DNA from: Microvirga arabica
GTDB lineage: Bacteria > Pseudomonadota > Alphaproteobacteria > Rhizobiales > Beijerinckiaceae
Direction of reading: 5' to 3'
Length of the DNA stretch: 64,000 nucleotides
Assembly (NCBI RefSeq): GCF_016811235.1
Contig: NZ_JAFBID010000014.1
Span: 1-64,000, forward strand
Shown here: in pieces, positions 56,186-64,000 of the stretch
How the letters are laid out: each line of letters opens with the position of its first letter
Position numbering within the stretch: position 1 is the stretch's first letter
Made by a program: the position numbers and the translations under genes
The notes under the pieces: model-generated
Database searches by the model: none
The model's input: only the letters and a program-made list of their open reading frames with translations
Told to the model about the DNA's origin: nothing

Positions 56186-57899
56186 GGGCGTGCTCCACAC
56201 GTTTGACCACCGTCGGCCGTCCCAGCTGTTTGAACACATCCTGGGTGGTGCCGAAGCTGACCAACATCCCGTCGCGCAACACGGCGGCATGGTCGAGGTG
56301 GACCACAAGATTGGGCCGGTGGGTGATGAGAATAACGGTCGTGCCCCGCTCCTTCAGGCTCTCAAGACAGGCGACCAGGGCCGCCTCGCCCGGTCCATCG
56401 AGGTTGGCGTTGGGCTCGTCGAGAATCACGAGAGCCGGATCCCCGATGATCGCACGCGCCAAGGCGATCAACTGCCGCTGGCCTCCCGAGAGCATGGAGC
56501 TGTCGTCGAGTGAGGTCTCGTAGCCTTTGGGCAGACGCACGATCAGGTCATGGACGCGGGCGCGCTGGGCGGCATCAATGATGTCGTCATCGGAGAAACG
56601 GCCGAAGCGGCCGATGTTGTCGGCGATCGTGCCCGGCAGAAGGCTGACGGACTGTGGCAGGTAGCCCACGAACGCTCCAAACTCGTGGTTGCTCCACTGA
56701 TGGAGTTCCGCCCCATCGAGGCGAACGGTCCCCGCGCTCGGGCGAAGGCTGCCGGTCAGCAGGCGGGCCAGCGTCGTCTTGCCGGATCCATTCAAGCCCA
56801 CAAGCCCCAGGCTCTCGCCGGCGGCAAGATGAAAGTTGATCCGCTTCAAGACGGGACGATCGCCCCCGGGCGGAATGAAGGTGACGTCCTGGCAGCTGAT
56901 GGCCCCGGACGGACGCGGCAGCTGCAGGTTGATCTCAGGCCGGGGTGACCGGGACAGGGCCTCATCAATGCGCCCCATTGCCTCTTTCACAGGGTGGTAG
57001 GCTTCCCACGCGCCGATCACCTGATCGATCGGCCTCATGGCGAAGTTGAAGATAAAGATTGCCGCAAAGACAACGCCAAAGGGGACCTCGCCATTGATCA
57101 CCTGAACGGCGCCCACGGCCAGGAGCGTGCCCTGCATCAGGATGCGGGCCGAGCCGAGAAAAGAGGAGAGGAGGACACCGCGGCCGCTGGCAATCAATTG
57201 TTCCTGTAGAGCCTTGTTACGCTCCCGGCGCCACCGGGCCACCACGGCATCCAGCATCCCGAGGCCTAAGACGGCGCCAGCGGATCGGGTCGTTGCTTCG
57301 CTGAAGAGGTACGAGGCGTTGCCGACGACATTGGCCTTGATCAGCGCGCGCTTGGTCAGCACCGAGTTGACGATGGTTGCCGCTGCGGAAATGGCAAGAC
57401 AGATCGCAGCCGTCACGCCGATCGCAAAATTAAGAACGAACAGAATGCCCAGGAACAGAAAGCCCCACGGCATCTCCATCACTGCCAGCCCGCCCTTGCC
57501 CGTGACAAACTGCCGCCAGCTGTCGAGGTCACGAACGAGCTGCGCATTCGCAGGCCCGACCCCGCTCGCAGAACGCTGAACCACCACGGCAAACAGCCGA
57601 TCGGCGAGCCGCCCCTCAATGCGGGCCGAGGCCCGCAGCAGCAACGCCCCCCGCACCCACTGGAAAATCCCGTTCGCTCCGCCGGCGATGAGCAGGCCGA
57701 CGAGGAGCGCCACCAGCGTCTCCCAGCTCTTCGCCGGAAGGACACGCTCATACACCTGCATCATGAAGATCGGGGAGGCTAGGAGGAGAACGTTGACGAA
57801 GCAGCCGAACGCGAACGCAAACACGAAGTGCTGGCGGCATGCCCGCAGGGCCGCCTTGACGTCGTCATCGCGGTATCGGGTGTCACTGTGCTGGCTCAT
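56178..57899 (-). CDS. Type I secretion ABC transporter ATPase/permease (PrtD family)
   Basis: A 573-residue fused membrane and ATPase protein that exports unfolded substrates with C-terminal signals. Six membrane segments lie in residues about 25-310 (beginning FAFAFGCFVNVLLLASPIFM). The ATPase domain carries Walker A GLNGSGKTTL near 368-377, signature LSGGQRQLIALARA near 478 and Walker B LVILDEPNANLD. There is no N-terminal C39 peptidase domain, so it should export RTX-type proteins rather than bacteriocins. The ATG at 57899 was chosen because the long upstream extension overlaps the preceding gene and is unlike the family. Confidence 0.95.
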   Translation of the reverse strand: MSQHSDTRYRDDDVKAALRACRQHFVFAFAFGCFVNVLLLASPIFMMQVYERVLPAKSWETLVALLVGLLIAGGANGIFQWVRGALLLRASARIEGRLADRLFAVVVQRSASGVGPANAQLVRDLDSWRQFVTGKGGLAVMEMPWGFLFLGILFVLNFAIGVTAAICLAISAAATIVNSVLTKRALIKANVVGNASYLFSEATTRSAGAVLGLGMLDAVVARWRRERNKALQEQLIASGRGVLLSSFLGSARILMQGTLLAVGAVQVINGEVPFGVVFAAIFIFNFAMRPIDQVIGAWEAYHPVKEAMGRIDEALSRSPRPEINLQLPRPSGAISCQDVTFIPPGGDRPVLKRINFHLAAGESLGLVGLNGSGKTTLARLLTGSLRPSAGTVRLDGAELHQWSNHEFGAFVGYLPQSVSLLPGTIADNIGRFGRFSDDDIIDAAQRARVHDLIVRLPKGYETSLDDSSMLSGGQRQLIALARAIIGDPALVILDEPNANLDGPGEAALVACLESLKERGTTVILITHRPNLVVHLDHAAVLRDGMLVSFGTTQDVFKQLGRPTVVKRVEHARD

Positions 57900-57942
57900 G
57901 GATCGATGTCTTTGATGCCCGGTTTCGAAGGCCTGGCGCTCG

Positions 57943-59937
57943 TCAGCGCGCGGTCCGGCCACGGACCACGCGCCACCGGCGGGCTCCAGCAGAGAAGGAT
58001 TGGACGAGCGTTTGCAAGCTGTATGCGTCCAGTCTTGCGCCAAACTCGTCGATTGTGGATGTCGTGCCACTCTGCACAAAGCGAGGGGCAGCGGCAATGG
58101 ACAACACTGTCGCGTCGCGGGTCTCGCGCAGAACCTGTGCGAGGACAAAAGCCTCGAACGTATAGAAGCGCGGCAAGCCGGTGAGGTCAGGTGCGCCATC
58201 AGCGGAGATGGCGCCAGCAGCGACACGCCTCTGCCAACCACCCTCGGTCTCGGTGGTTGTCAAGCTCTCGAACGAATCATCAGCGGCGTCACTCGCACGT
58301 CGGTCGTGGGCACGCAGAACGAGTGTTGTCCGTCCCATTGCGAGGGAGGCGAAAACGGACTCCAGCCAGCTGCTGTCACCAGGAACCGCGCCGGCGCGAC
58401 AGAAGAGCCGCGGACGGTCCCCCTCAAACACGGCACGGGCCACTTGAGCCTCCGACGTGCGGGAGCTGTAGCAGGTGATGGCAAGCGACAGTTCATAGCG
58501 TCGCGCCCACACCTGCGCGGCGGGACTTAAGGTGCTCATGAAGCGGGGATCGAAGACACACAAGCAAACGTTCAGTGTTGCCCCGCCGGAGGTCAAGGCG
58601 AGTGCCAGCAACGTGCGGTGAAGCGCCTCGAGATCGTTGCCAACGAAGACGAAAATGTCGGCGTCAGCGTCATCGGTTAGCCCGTAATCGACCACCTGCA
58701 CAATGCCTGGCGGAACATCGTGGTTCGGCGCCGTAGCCAGCGGGTGCAGAACCGTTGAGAAGACATCGGCCCTGACCTGGGCCACCGGCAAGTACTCCCG
58801 CGCCAGGCCAACCCAGTCCGGGGTCGCGTCACCGGACGCGCGGATCCAGACAGCGTGATGCTGCCCGGCGCTGCTCCAGGACACGCGATAGCATCCGGTG
58901 GATGACTCGACCTGAGGGGCTCGCAGGATGATCTTCTGCTGCAGAGGCCGGTTCTCATCCTCAACATCACACGCGATGACGTCCAGCGTTTCGGGATCTC
59001 GCGAGCCGAAGACGGTCATGTCAAACGAGTGGACATGGTCGACCGTACCTGACACGTCAATGAAGATCGCTGCGTCTTGGGTGGGCAAGCGGACGGCCCG
59101 GCGGATGTCGACGGTCGTGTGCTCCGTTGAAACACGGACCTGTGGTTGACACAGGCCGGCGATCCAGGCCGTCAGCTCAGCGGACGGGCTCTCAACGGCC
59201 CTGTACAGCGCCTCTGCAATGGCTGATCCGTCGGTTCCAACGCTTGAAGAAGTCGGCTCTGGATATGACGCACCGGAGGCATGCAGGCGGGCCTGAACCA
59301 GCGCGCCGGCGACCTCCAGATAGAGGTGCTGGATGTCGGATTGCCCGATCCAGAGCAGCAGCGTGCCATTGTGCTGCACTAGCGGCTGAACCGTCATCCG
59401 TTCAAAGCTGTGGGATGTGATGGCGTAGGCGTTGGGCTCGGTGCGGGCGCCGTCAAGATCGACGGCCACGACGCAGCCGTCCGGGAACATGGCATCGAGA
59501 CGGGCCGGTGCCTGCCATGCGCAGGTAAAGGTGAGATACCGCTCGAGGATCTGACGCGGCTCGGCCTGGGCGGGGCGGCTTGCGATCAGCTTCAACACCG
59601 CGCGTGTGTCAGGCTCGGCCCAGCGGGCGAGCCGCGCCGAGGTCCGCACGACGTCGACATCGCCGGCTGCCGATGTGACTTCGAGCGCGCACGTGGCGCC
59701 GTCGCGGAGGATCACCCCTCCGACGAGCAAGGCCTCCAGCCGTGCGCCCGGGCGGAAGAGCTTTTTGCGTTCGAGGATCGTGACGGTCGCATCGCCAACC
59801 TGAAGCGCGCTGATAGCGCCGCTCTCAGCGAGCGGGCACCAGACGAACGCCGTGTCCGACGAATACGGGATCACGAAAAGAGGGGGAGCGTCCCGGTCCA
59901 TGACCGGGAGCCCCCCCTTCGATGACTGAAGGTTCAT
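57943..59937 (-). CDS. Glycosyltransferase-associated protein of unknown function in the secretion operon
   Basis: A 664-residue protein of no named family. The middle part has VDIRRAVRLPTQDAAIFIDV, like a motif in the accessory region of the family 2 enzyme encoded at 51022-52917; the similarity is by eye. The C-terminal part (from about residue 425) has the alternating beta-alpha look of a GT-A domain: GIVQVVDYGLTDDADADIFV, ALHRTLLALALTSGGATLNV and a middle DSSWLESVFASLAMGRTTLV. A clear DxD was not found in the expected place, so it may be an inactive or very divergent transferase. It lies three bases after the RTX gene, between substrate and exporter, which suggests it acts on the exported protein. 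Confidence 0.7.
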   Translation of the reverse strand: MNLQSSKGGLPVMDRDAPPLFVIPYSSDTAFVWCPLAESGAISALQVGDATVTILERKKLFRPGARLEALLVGGVILRDGATCALEVTSAAGDVDVVRTSARLARWAEPDTRAVLKLIASRPAQAEPRQILERYLTFTCAWQAPARLDAMFPDGCVVAVDLDGARTEPNAYAITSHSFERMTVQPLVQHNGTLLLWIGQSDIQHLYLEVAGALVQARLHASGASYPEPTSSSVGTDGSAIAEALYRAVESPSAELTAWIAGLCQPQVRVSTEHTTVDIRRAVRLPTQDAAIFIDVSGTVDHVHSFDMTVFGSRDPETLDVIACDVEDENRPLQQKIILRAPQVESSTGCYRVSWSSAGQHHAVWIRASGDATPDWVGLAREYLPVAQVRADVFSTVLHPLATAPNHDVPPGIVQVVDYGLTDDADADIFVFVGNDLEALHRTLLALALTSGGATLNVCLCVFDPRFMSTLSPAAQVWARRYELSLAITCYSSRTSEAQVARAVFEGDRPRLFCRAGAVPGDSSWLESVFASLAMGRTTLVLRAHDRRASDAADDSFESLTTTETEGGWQRRVAAGAISADGAPDLTGLPRFYTFEAFVLAQVLRETRDATVLSIAAAPRFVQSGTTSTIDEFGARLDAYSLQTLVQSFSAGARRWRVVRGRTAR

Positions 59938-59940
59938 GCC

Positions 59941-60927
59941 TTAGAAGGTGAAGAAGCTGTCGTTGACGTCGTCCGGCGCATAGCCGATCAGCTTGAACTT
60001 GGTGTTGTCCGGCAGGGTGATGATCGTGTCCTGACCATCGGCCTCAATGACCAGATTGTCAAAGGTCGTCACACCAGCCTCGGACAGATCAATCACGTCT
60101 TCGAGCGCATCAAAGTCCGTGATGACGTCGATAGCACCCGCATCTCCGTTGTCCACCACAAAGGTGTCAGCGCCCGTACCACCGGTCATGGTGTCCGACC
60201 CGGGTCCACCGAACAGCGTGTCGGATCCAAGACCACCGAACAGCTCGTCGTCGCCCGCCATACCGAGGAGATCGTCATCGCCGGCGTCGCCGAAGAGCGT
60301 GTCATCGCCTAGTCCACCGTTCAACTCGTCGTCGCCGGCTTCACCCCAGAGGGTGTCATTGCCCGCGTCGCCCGACAGCGTGTCGCTGCCGTCACCGCCC
60401 GAGAGCTTGTCGTCGCCCGCGCCGCCATGCAGTTCGTCGTCGCCCGCGCCACCCAGCAGGACGTCGTTGCCGGCATCGCCGAAGAGGGTATCGTCGCCGA
60501 TCCCACCATCAAGGCGGTCATTGCCGTCGCCACCCGCGATGACGTCGGCTCCGGCGCCGCCCTTGAGGCCGTTATTGCCGCTGTTGCCGGCAATGACGTT
60601 GTTCTCGCTGCTACCCGTGGCACCGATGTTCTTGTCGCCCGTCAGCACAACACCATCGAAGCCTGTGCCTTCGAGATTGACGGCTGCCTCGGCCTGAACC
60701 ACGTCAAAGCCGTCGGACGGGCCGGCAAACTTATCAAGCCGGTCGCCGAGGCCCAGTGTGACGTAGTCAGAACCAGCGGTTCCGCCAACGCGCTCACCCG
60801 GATTCGCCGTGTAATCACGCGAAACCATATCCTGGGCACTCGCGCCAGATGCAGCCACTGCAGCTAGGAACGAAGCATAGGCATCAGACGAAACCTTGCC
60901 GTCGTAGGCGCTACCAATTGTTGCCAT
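59941..60927 (-). CDS. RTX-type calcium-binding protein, predicted type I secretion substrate
   Basis: A 328-residue secreted protein without an N-terminal signal. Residues about 1-110 form an N-terminal domain (VSSDAYASFLAAVAASGASA). Residues 113-252 hold about fifteen nonapeptides of the form GGxGxDxLx (GGAGDDELHGGAGDDKLSGG), which fold into a calcium-loaded beta-roll outside the cell. The C-terminal 75 residues (DVITDFDALEDVIDLSEAGV ... DSFFTF) match the usual secretion signal region with a hydrophobic end. It is the first gene of the operon that also encodes its probable exporter. There is no enzymatic domain, so a structural or adhesive role is likely. Confidence 0.92.
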   Translation of the reverse strand: MATIGSAYDGKVSSDAYASFLAAVAASGASAQDMVSRDYTANPGERVGGTAGSDYVTLGLGDRLDKFAGPSDGFDVVQAEAAVNLEGTGFDGVVLTGDKNIGATGSSENNVIAGNSGNNGLKGGAGADVIAGGDGNDRLDGGIGDDTLFGDAGNDVLLGGAGDDELHGGAGDDKLSGGDGSDTLSGDAGNDTLWGEAGDDELNGGLGDDTLFGDAGDDDLLGMAGDDELFGGLGSDTLFGGPGSDTMTGGTGADTFVVDNGDAGAIDVITDFDALEDVIDLSEAGVTTFDNLVIEADGQDTIITLPDNTKFKLIGYAPDDVNDSFFTF

Positions 60928-60975
60928 ATTATTACCCCTTGCAGGACCTAAAGAGCCCCAAACAGTCTTATGGAG

Positions 60976-61030
60976 ATTTGGGGGTATACCGGATTAGGTA
61001 GCCCAATTCCGTCACAGATGGATCACAGGC
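60976..61030 (-). promoter_or_regulatory. Shared promoter block, copy B, before the RTX/secretion operon
   Basis: On the minus strand it has CTGTGA-N6-CTGTGA (61028-61012), again two GTGA boxes 11 bp apart. After 23 bases comes TATACCCCC, 48 bases before the RTX start codon. An AAGGGG ribosome-binding site precedes that start. The rest of the 60928-61260 gap contains no gene. Confidence 0.75.
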
Positions 61031-61260
61031 GCGGTTTCAATCAAAATCTTCGGCTGCTGAGGATGGTGTTGTCTCATTGCCACGGTGCCCCTTAGTTCGA
61101 GTGCAGGGCGATCTGAACTCTTATTGTGAGCACCTCCGCTACTGATCAGCGGGTGAGCGCCTGCACTCGCCCCATTACCACACTCGCGAAACATTACGTT
61201 ATGTCATTATCGCGGTTCCAACGTACCTGTTGAGGAAGCCAAGATGGGTTCATGCAATTA

Positions 61261-62107
61261 AGGCGTGTGGACATTCATTTGAGGGCCCTGAAACTGGCGG
61301 CGAGATAGATCATGGCTGAGAAGCTCAGATCCGTCTTGTCGTAGCGCGTGGCGATGCGGCGGAACTGCTTCAAGTCACAGAAGAAGTTCTCGACCAGGTG
61401 ACGCCAGCGGTACATGGCGAAGTCACACGCAATCTGGCGCGCACGATTGGATTTGGGCGGGATGACGGCAGTGGCGCCACGGACATCGAGCTCCTGGCGT
61501 AGCGCATCATTGTCGAAGCCCTTGTCGGCGATCAGAGCGCCAATCTCGATCCCATCGATTAGGGGTTCTGCCCCGACGCTGTCATGGCGCTGCCCCGGCA
61601 GAAGCAGAAAGTGCGCCAGATTACCCAACGCATCCACTAAGGCGACAATCTTGGTAGTCAGGCCGCCGCGCGAGCGCCCGATGGCCTGATGACAAGTCCC
61701 CCTTTAGCGCCCGTCCCGTGTTGATGGACGCGGATGATGGTGCCATCGATGAGCGCGTATTCGAAATCGGGATCCCCGGACAGCGCCTGGAAGAGCTGCT
61801 CGAAGATGCTGGTCTGAGCCCACCGGCTAAAGCGGCGGAAGACTGTATTCCAGTTCCCAAACATCGCGGGCAGATCACGCCAGGGCGCCCCTGTGCGGAC
61901 CATCCAGAGCACTGCCTCCAGGAACAGCCGGTTATCCGCTCCCGAGCGGCCGGGATCACCGGCCTTGCCGGGCAGCAACGGTGCGACGCGGGCCCACTGC
62001 TCATCCTTCAGCACCAAACGATTCAAGTCTGACCTCCAGTTTGCAGTCTTGAATCAAAGTTCGAATGCGATGGGAATCCCTCAGGTTGTCTGAATGTCCA
62101 CAGGCCT
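61261..62107 (-). mobile_element. IS5-family insertion sequence, complete
   Basis: The ends are imperfect inverted repeats, AGGCGTGTGGACATTCA at the left and AGGCCTGTGGACATTCA (minus strand) at the right, differing at one of 17 bases. They are flanked by TA on both sides (61259-61260 and 62108-62109), a likely target duplication. The 847-bp length fits the IS427/IS1031-like group of IS5. It separates the RTX operon from the 62884 gene. Confidence 0.88.
61275..62026 (-). CDS. IS5-family transposase in two frames (OrfA, OrfB)
   Basis: OrfA (62026-61658) has the DUF4096-type N-terminal domain (LKDEQWARVAPLLPGKAGDP, WMVRTGAPWRDLPAMFGNW) and the first catalytic aspartate in ALIDGTIIRVHQH. OrfB runs to 61275 with QAIGRSRGGLTTKIVALVDA, the second Asp in ALIADKGFDND and the Glu in RHLVENFFCDLKQFR. 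The two frames differ by minus one, and the change falls around AAAGGGGGAC at about 61707. In this IS group the full transposase is often made by a programmed frameshift, so the break need not be a mutation. Confidence 0.85.
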
Positions 62108-62883
62108 TAGTGCAGCGAAGAATAAAGGTACGCCTGAAATGACCAGAGGGCTGACGCTCAAAGACTGATCACAGATGCGCCCCTGCAACAGCTTGGAGAT
62201 CCTGATATTTCAGGAAATCGTTTCCACCACTTAGCCCAATCCGATCAAGAGATACTGCTGCCTAAGTATGCCAGTTAGTCGAGTTGATGAGGCCAAAACA
62301 GCTTGACGAGAGCATGTGCGCTGTGGTGCCACACCACTAATCTGTGACGTATCCGTGACAGGATCTTCGCATTCCATGCCCTATATGTGCGCCGAAATCA
62401 GCCTGAACTTCAGCACCAATACTTCTGACTGATAGCAATAAGTGCGTCGTTCAAGGGCTGAACGGAAACCTAAACAACTGACGCGCCGGCTTAAGCACGT
62501 GTGTGGCGGTGGGGCAGCATTACAGGCGTTTTCTCGGGATTCACAGGATGTGTTGATCCGAACCGACTGCGCTGCCTCTCTTTCAGGGAGCGACCAGTGG
62601 CTGTCTCAGTAGCGCAGCGTATGACCCTAAGGCCCGATGATCTCGCCCATAGCGGTGCCTATGGGGGTTGGAGGCAGGCGAGGACTGACAGTGCTTTGCG
62701 GGACTGGTACACGTCCGTCTCGCGGCCCACCTATAGATCTACACCAGCAAATCTTAATTGTGTGTTGCGTCATGCGCCAATGCGTGAACCCGCAGCAGGA
62801 GAGCGCTCAGCTGTTATGAAGCTGACGGGTTGATGAGATACTGATAAAAAAGCAATTGGATTGCATTTCATCGGGGGCTATGA
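62108..62883. other. Long non-coding leader with box C; no gene recognised
   Basis: These 776 bases show no supported gene; the one longer open frame (62501-62833) has no family pattern or ribosome-binding site. The only clear element is the GTGA box and TATA motif at 62342-62386. If that promoter serves the gene at 62884, the message would have a leader of nearly 490 bases. Confidence 0.5.
62342..62386 (+). promoter_or_regulatory. Shared promoter block, copy C
   Basis: CTGTGACGTATCCGTGA (62342-62358) matches copy A's box at 14 of 17 positions, with the two GTGA boxes 11 bp apart. TATAT begins at 62382, after exactly 23 bases as in copies A and B. It points toward the plus-strand genes at 62884 and 63302. 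Confidence 0.6.
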
Positions 62884-63300
62884 ATGTCTTTTCAGACTTT
62901 TGCATCGCTGCAGAATCAGCGGATTCTGATTCTGGGCCAAACCTCAAAGTATGTTGCTGTGGCAACGGAACACCTGTACGCGCTCTTGAGGCCAGATATC
63001 TCGCGCATACGGGTCGACGCCGATTGGTATCTCTCAAAGCACCCAGATGTCCGGGAGGCCGTCGAGCGGGGCGAGGTTTCAAGCGCGGAGGAGCACTACC
63101 ATACGTCTGGGTACTTCGAGCATCGCATGCCATACCCAATAGTCGTCGATGAGAGGTGGTATCTCGAACAATACCCTGACATTCAAAACGCAGTGTCTGA
63201 GGGGATCTTCGACTCGGGTCAGCACCATTTCGATGTCGCTGGCTATCGCGAAGGCCGGTATCCGTTTGCGCAGTTCAGACTAGAGCAGGCACAAGAGTAA
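62884..63300 (+). CDS. Hypothetical protein with two Tyr/PDV repeats
   Basis: A 138-residue protein without a signal peptide. Residues about 1-38 are a short N-terminal part (MSFQTFASLQNQRILILGQT). Two repeats follow: DADWYLSKHPDVREAVERGE to GYFEHR, and DERWYLEQYPDIQNAVSEGI to GYREGR. These are the same unit as in the C-terminus of the cadherin-like protein, here with the longer insert common in glycosyltransferase-linked proteins. It ends one base before the next gene, so both are one operon. Function unknown. Confidence 0.75.
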   Translation: MSFQTFASLQNQRILILGQTSKYVAVATEHLYALLRPDISRIRVDADWYLSKHPDVREAVERGEVSSAEEHYHTSGYFEHRMPYPIVVDERWYLEQYPDIQNAVSEGIFDSGQHHFDVAGYREGRYPFAQFRLEQAQE

Positions 63301-63301
63301 A

Positions 63302-64000
63302 ATGGAAATTGATGAACACCTCAAAGCGCTCCTGAGCGAGGGCGGTGTCGGCTCGAGTCTCGACGTTCATGCCTCTGGAGGGCATCAGTCGGCCGTGGTG
63401 CCGGCGCAGGAGCCATTTGGGCCCATAGAGTTTAACGAAGATCTCTACCTCTCAATTTATCCCGACGTTCTCTATGCCATAAGAGCGGGAGAGTTCGGCT
63501 CAGGGCTCGATCACTATGTTCGGAAGGGTAAAGGCGACGACCTTCTCCTGTCCGATGAGTACCTGGCAGGCCTTGGCTACCGCTCCCGGTCAAGCGCCAG
63601 TGCCGTTCAGGTTCCATCCGGCATTGACGCGGCACTGGTCTCAGAAAGCGGCCAAGCATTCATCGTCGGGTGGGTCGATGACCGGCAGCGGGCCATCAGA
63701 AGCATTTCTGTGGTTTCCGGAGCGGAGGGTTGCAACACCCGCGCCTTTGGACGGTGCCGCCGCGCCGATGTTGAAGACGTGCTCAAAGCGCCCGCAGGCC
63801 ACTCCTTCGGCTTTTGGACGGTGCTTCAGCTTGTGCCGGGACAATACCTGACCAAGCCCTGGACCGTTCGGCTTTTGTTTGACGACGGCACCTTTGCAAC
63901 GGCAGAGGTCCATGCCCGGTTGCTCTCTGAGACGGAGTTGCGGAGCACCATCCTCGGGCACTTTGCGGTCGCACAGTACTACGGCAACCGGGATATTGAG
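63302..64000 (+). CDS. Glycosyltransferase-type protein, N-terminal part, cut by the window end
   Basis: The frame is open from the ATG at 63302 to the last base (233 codons). Residues about 40-78 hold one Tyr/PDV repeat (FNEDLYLSIYPDVLYAIRAG, then HYVRKGKGDD). From about 103 comes a beta-rich domain (IDAALVSESGQAFIVGWVDD, RQRAIRSISVVSGAEG, KPWTVRLLFDDGTFATAEVH). It resembles the accessory region seen before catalytic domains in alphaproteobacterial glycosyltransferases, so a transferase domain may follow beyond the window. It lies one base after the previous gene. Confidence 0.7.
   Translation, partial: MEIDEHLKALLSEGGVGSSLDVHASGGHQSAVVPAQEPFGPIEFNEDLYLSIYPDVLYAIRAGEFGSGLDHYVRKGKGDDLLLSDEYLAGLGYRSRSSASAVQVPSGIDAALVSESGQAFIVGWVDDRQRAIRSISVVSGAEGCNTRAFGRCRRADVEDVLKAPAGHSFGFWTVLQLVPGQYLTKPWTVRLLFDDGTFATAEVHARLLSETELRSTILGHFAVAQYYGNRDIE

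Noticed and set aside
61658..61710. The frame change in the IS5 transposase taken as a disabling mutation
   Set aside because: This IS group often uses programmed frameshifting between two frames, and ends and target duplication look intact.
62501..62833. A 110-codon plus-strand frame in the leader before the 62884 gene
   Set aside because: No ribosome-binding site, no domain pattern and an irregular composition.

Overview
The window reads as chromosomal DNA of an alphaproteobacterium in the order Hyphomicrobiales, most likely Methylobacteriaceae (Microvirga or Methylobacterium-like). This rests on the high GC, the five-step hut pathway with hutF, the HmrR/CueR-copA pair, the YkuD transpeptidase and nested intergenic inverted repeats of a kind common in this order. 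The genus is inference.

Layout. 1-2278 is the right part of an IS21-family element (istA, istB) that has cut a small minus-strand gene. 2279-6095 is an integrated-element remnant on the minus strand: winged-helix proteins, an AlpA-like regulator, a broken phosphatidyltransferase and a P4-type integrase. 6362-26263 is mostly core: lipoprotein, RidA, LPS glycosyltransferase, GST, endonuclease/phosphatase, copA-cueR with a textbook CueR promoter, a phosphatase, L,D-transpeptidase, an EAL protein, tyrS, a SAICAR synthase, a LolA-like protein, DoxX, galE, a broken RTX gene, and a cystathionine beta-synthase/gamma-lyase operon. 26389-34471 is a complete hut system: hutF-hutC face hutI-H-G-U-D across a region with two HutC-type operators. 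A third matching operator lies before an ABC importer (34803-37404). A collagen-like secreted protein follows.

At 38767 a 49-nt 3' fragment of tRNA-Phe marks the left edge of an integrated island. A tyrosine integrase, an excisionase-like protein and a primase-polymerase/helicase follow at once. Two arrays of 9-bp GTGCCA repeats, one inside the primase gene and one just after it, look like replication iterons. The island probably continues to the right; no complete tRNA-Phe was seen before 64000.

47145-64000 is a cell-surface and secretion locus. It holds a large secreted cadherin-like protein, three glycosyltransferases, and a five-gene operon (RTX protein, glycosyltransferase-like accessory protein, type I secretion ATPase, adaptor, small protein). 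An IS5-family copy and two more genes carrying the same tyrosine/PDV repeat as the cadherin-like protein follow. Three transcription units here share an upstream box (TGTGA-N6-YGTGA) placed exactly 23 nt from a TATA motif. They therefore look like one regulon that builds and exports a possibly glycosylated surface layer or adhesin. This is the best candidate in the window for an undescribed system.
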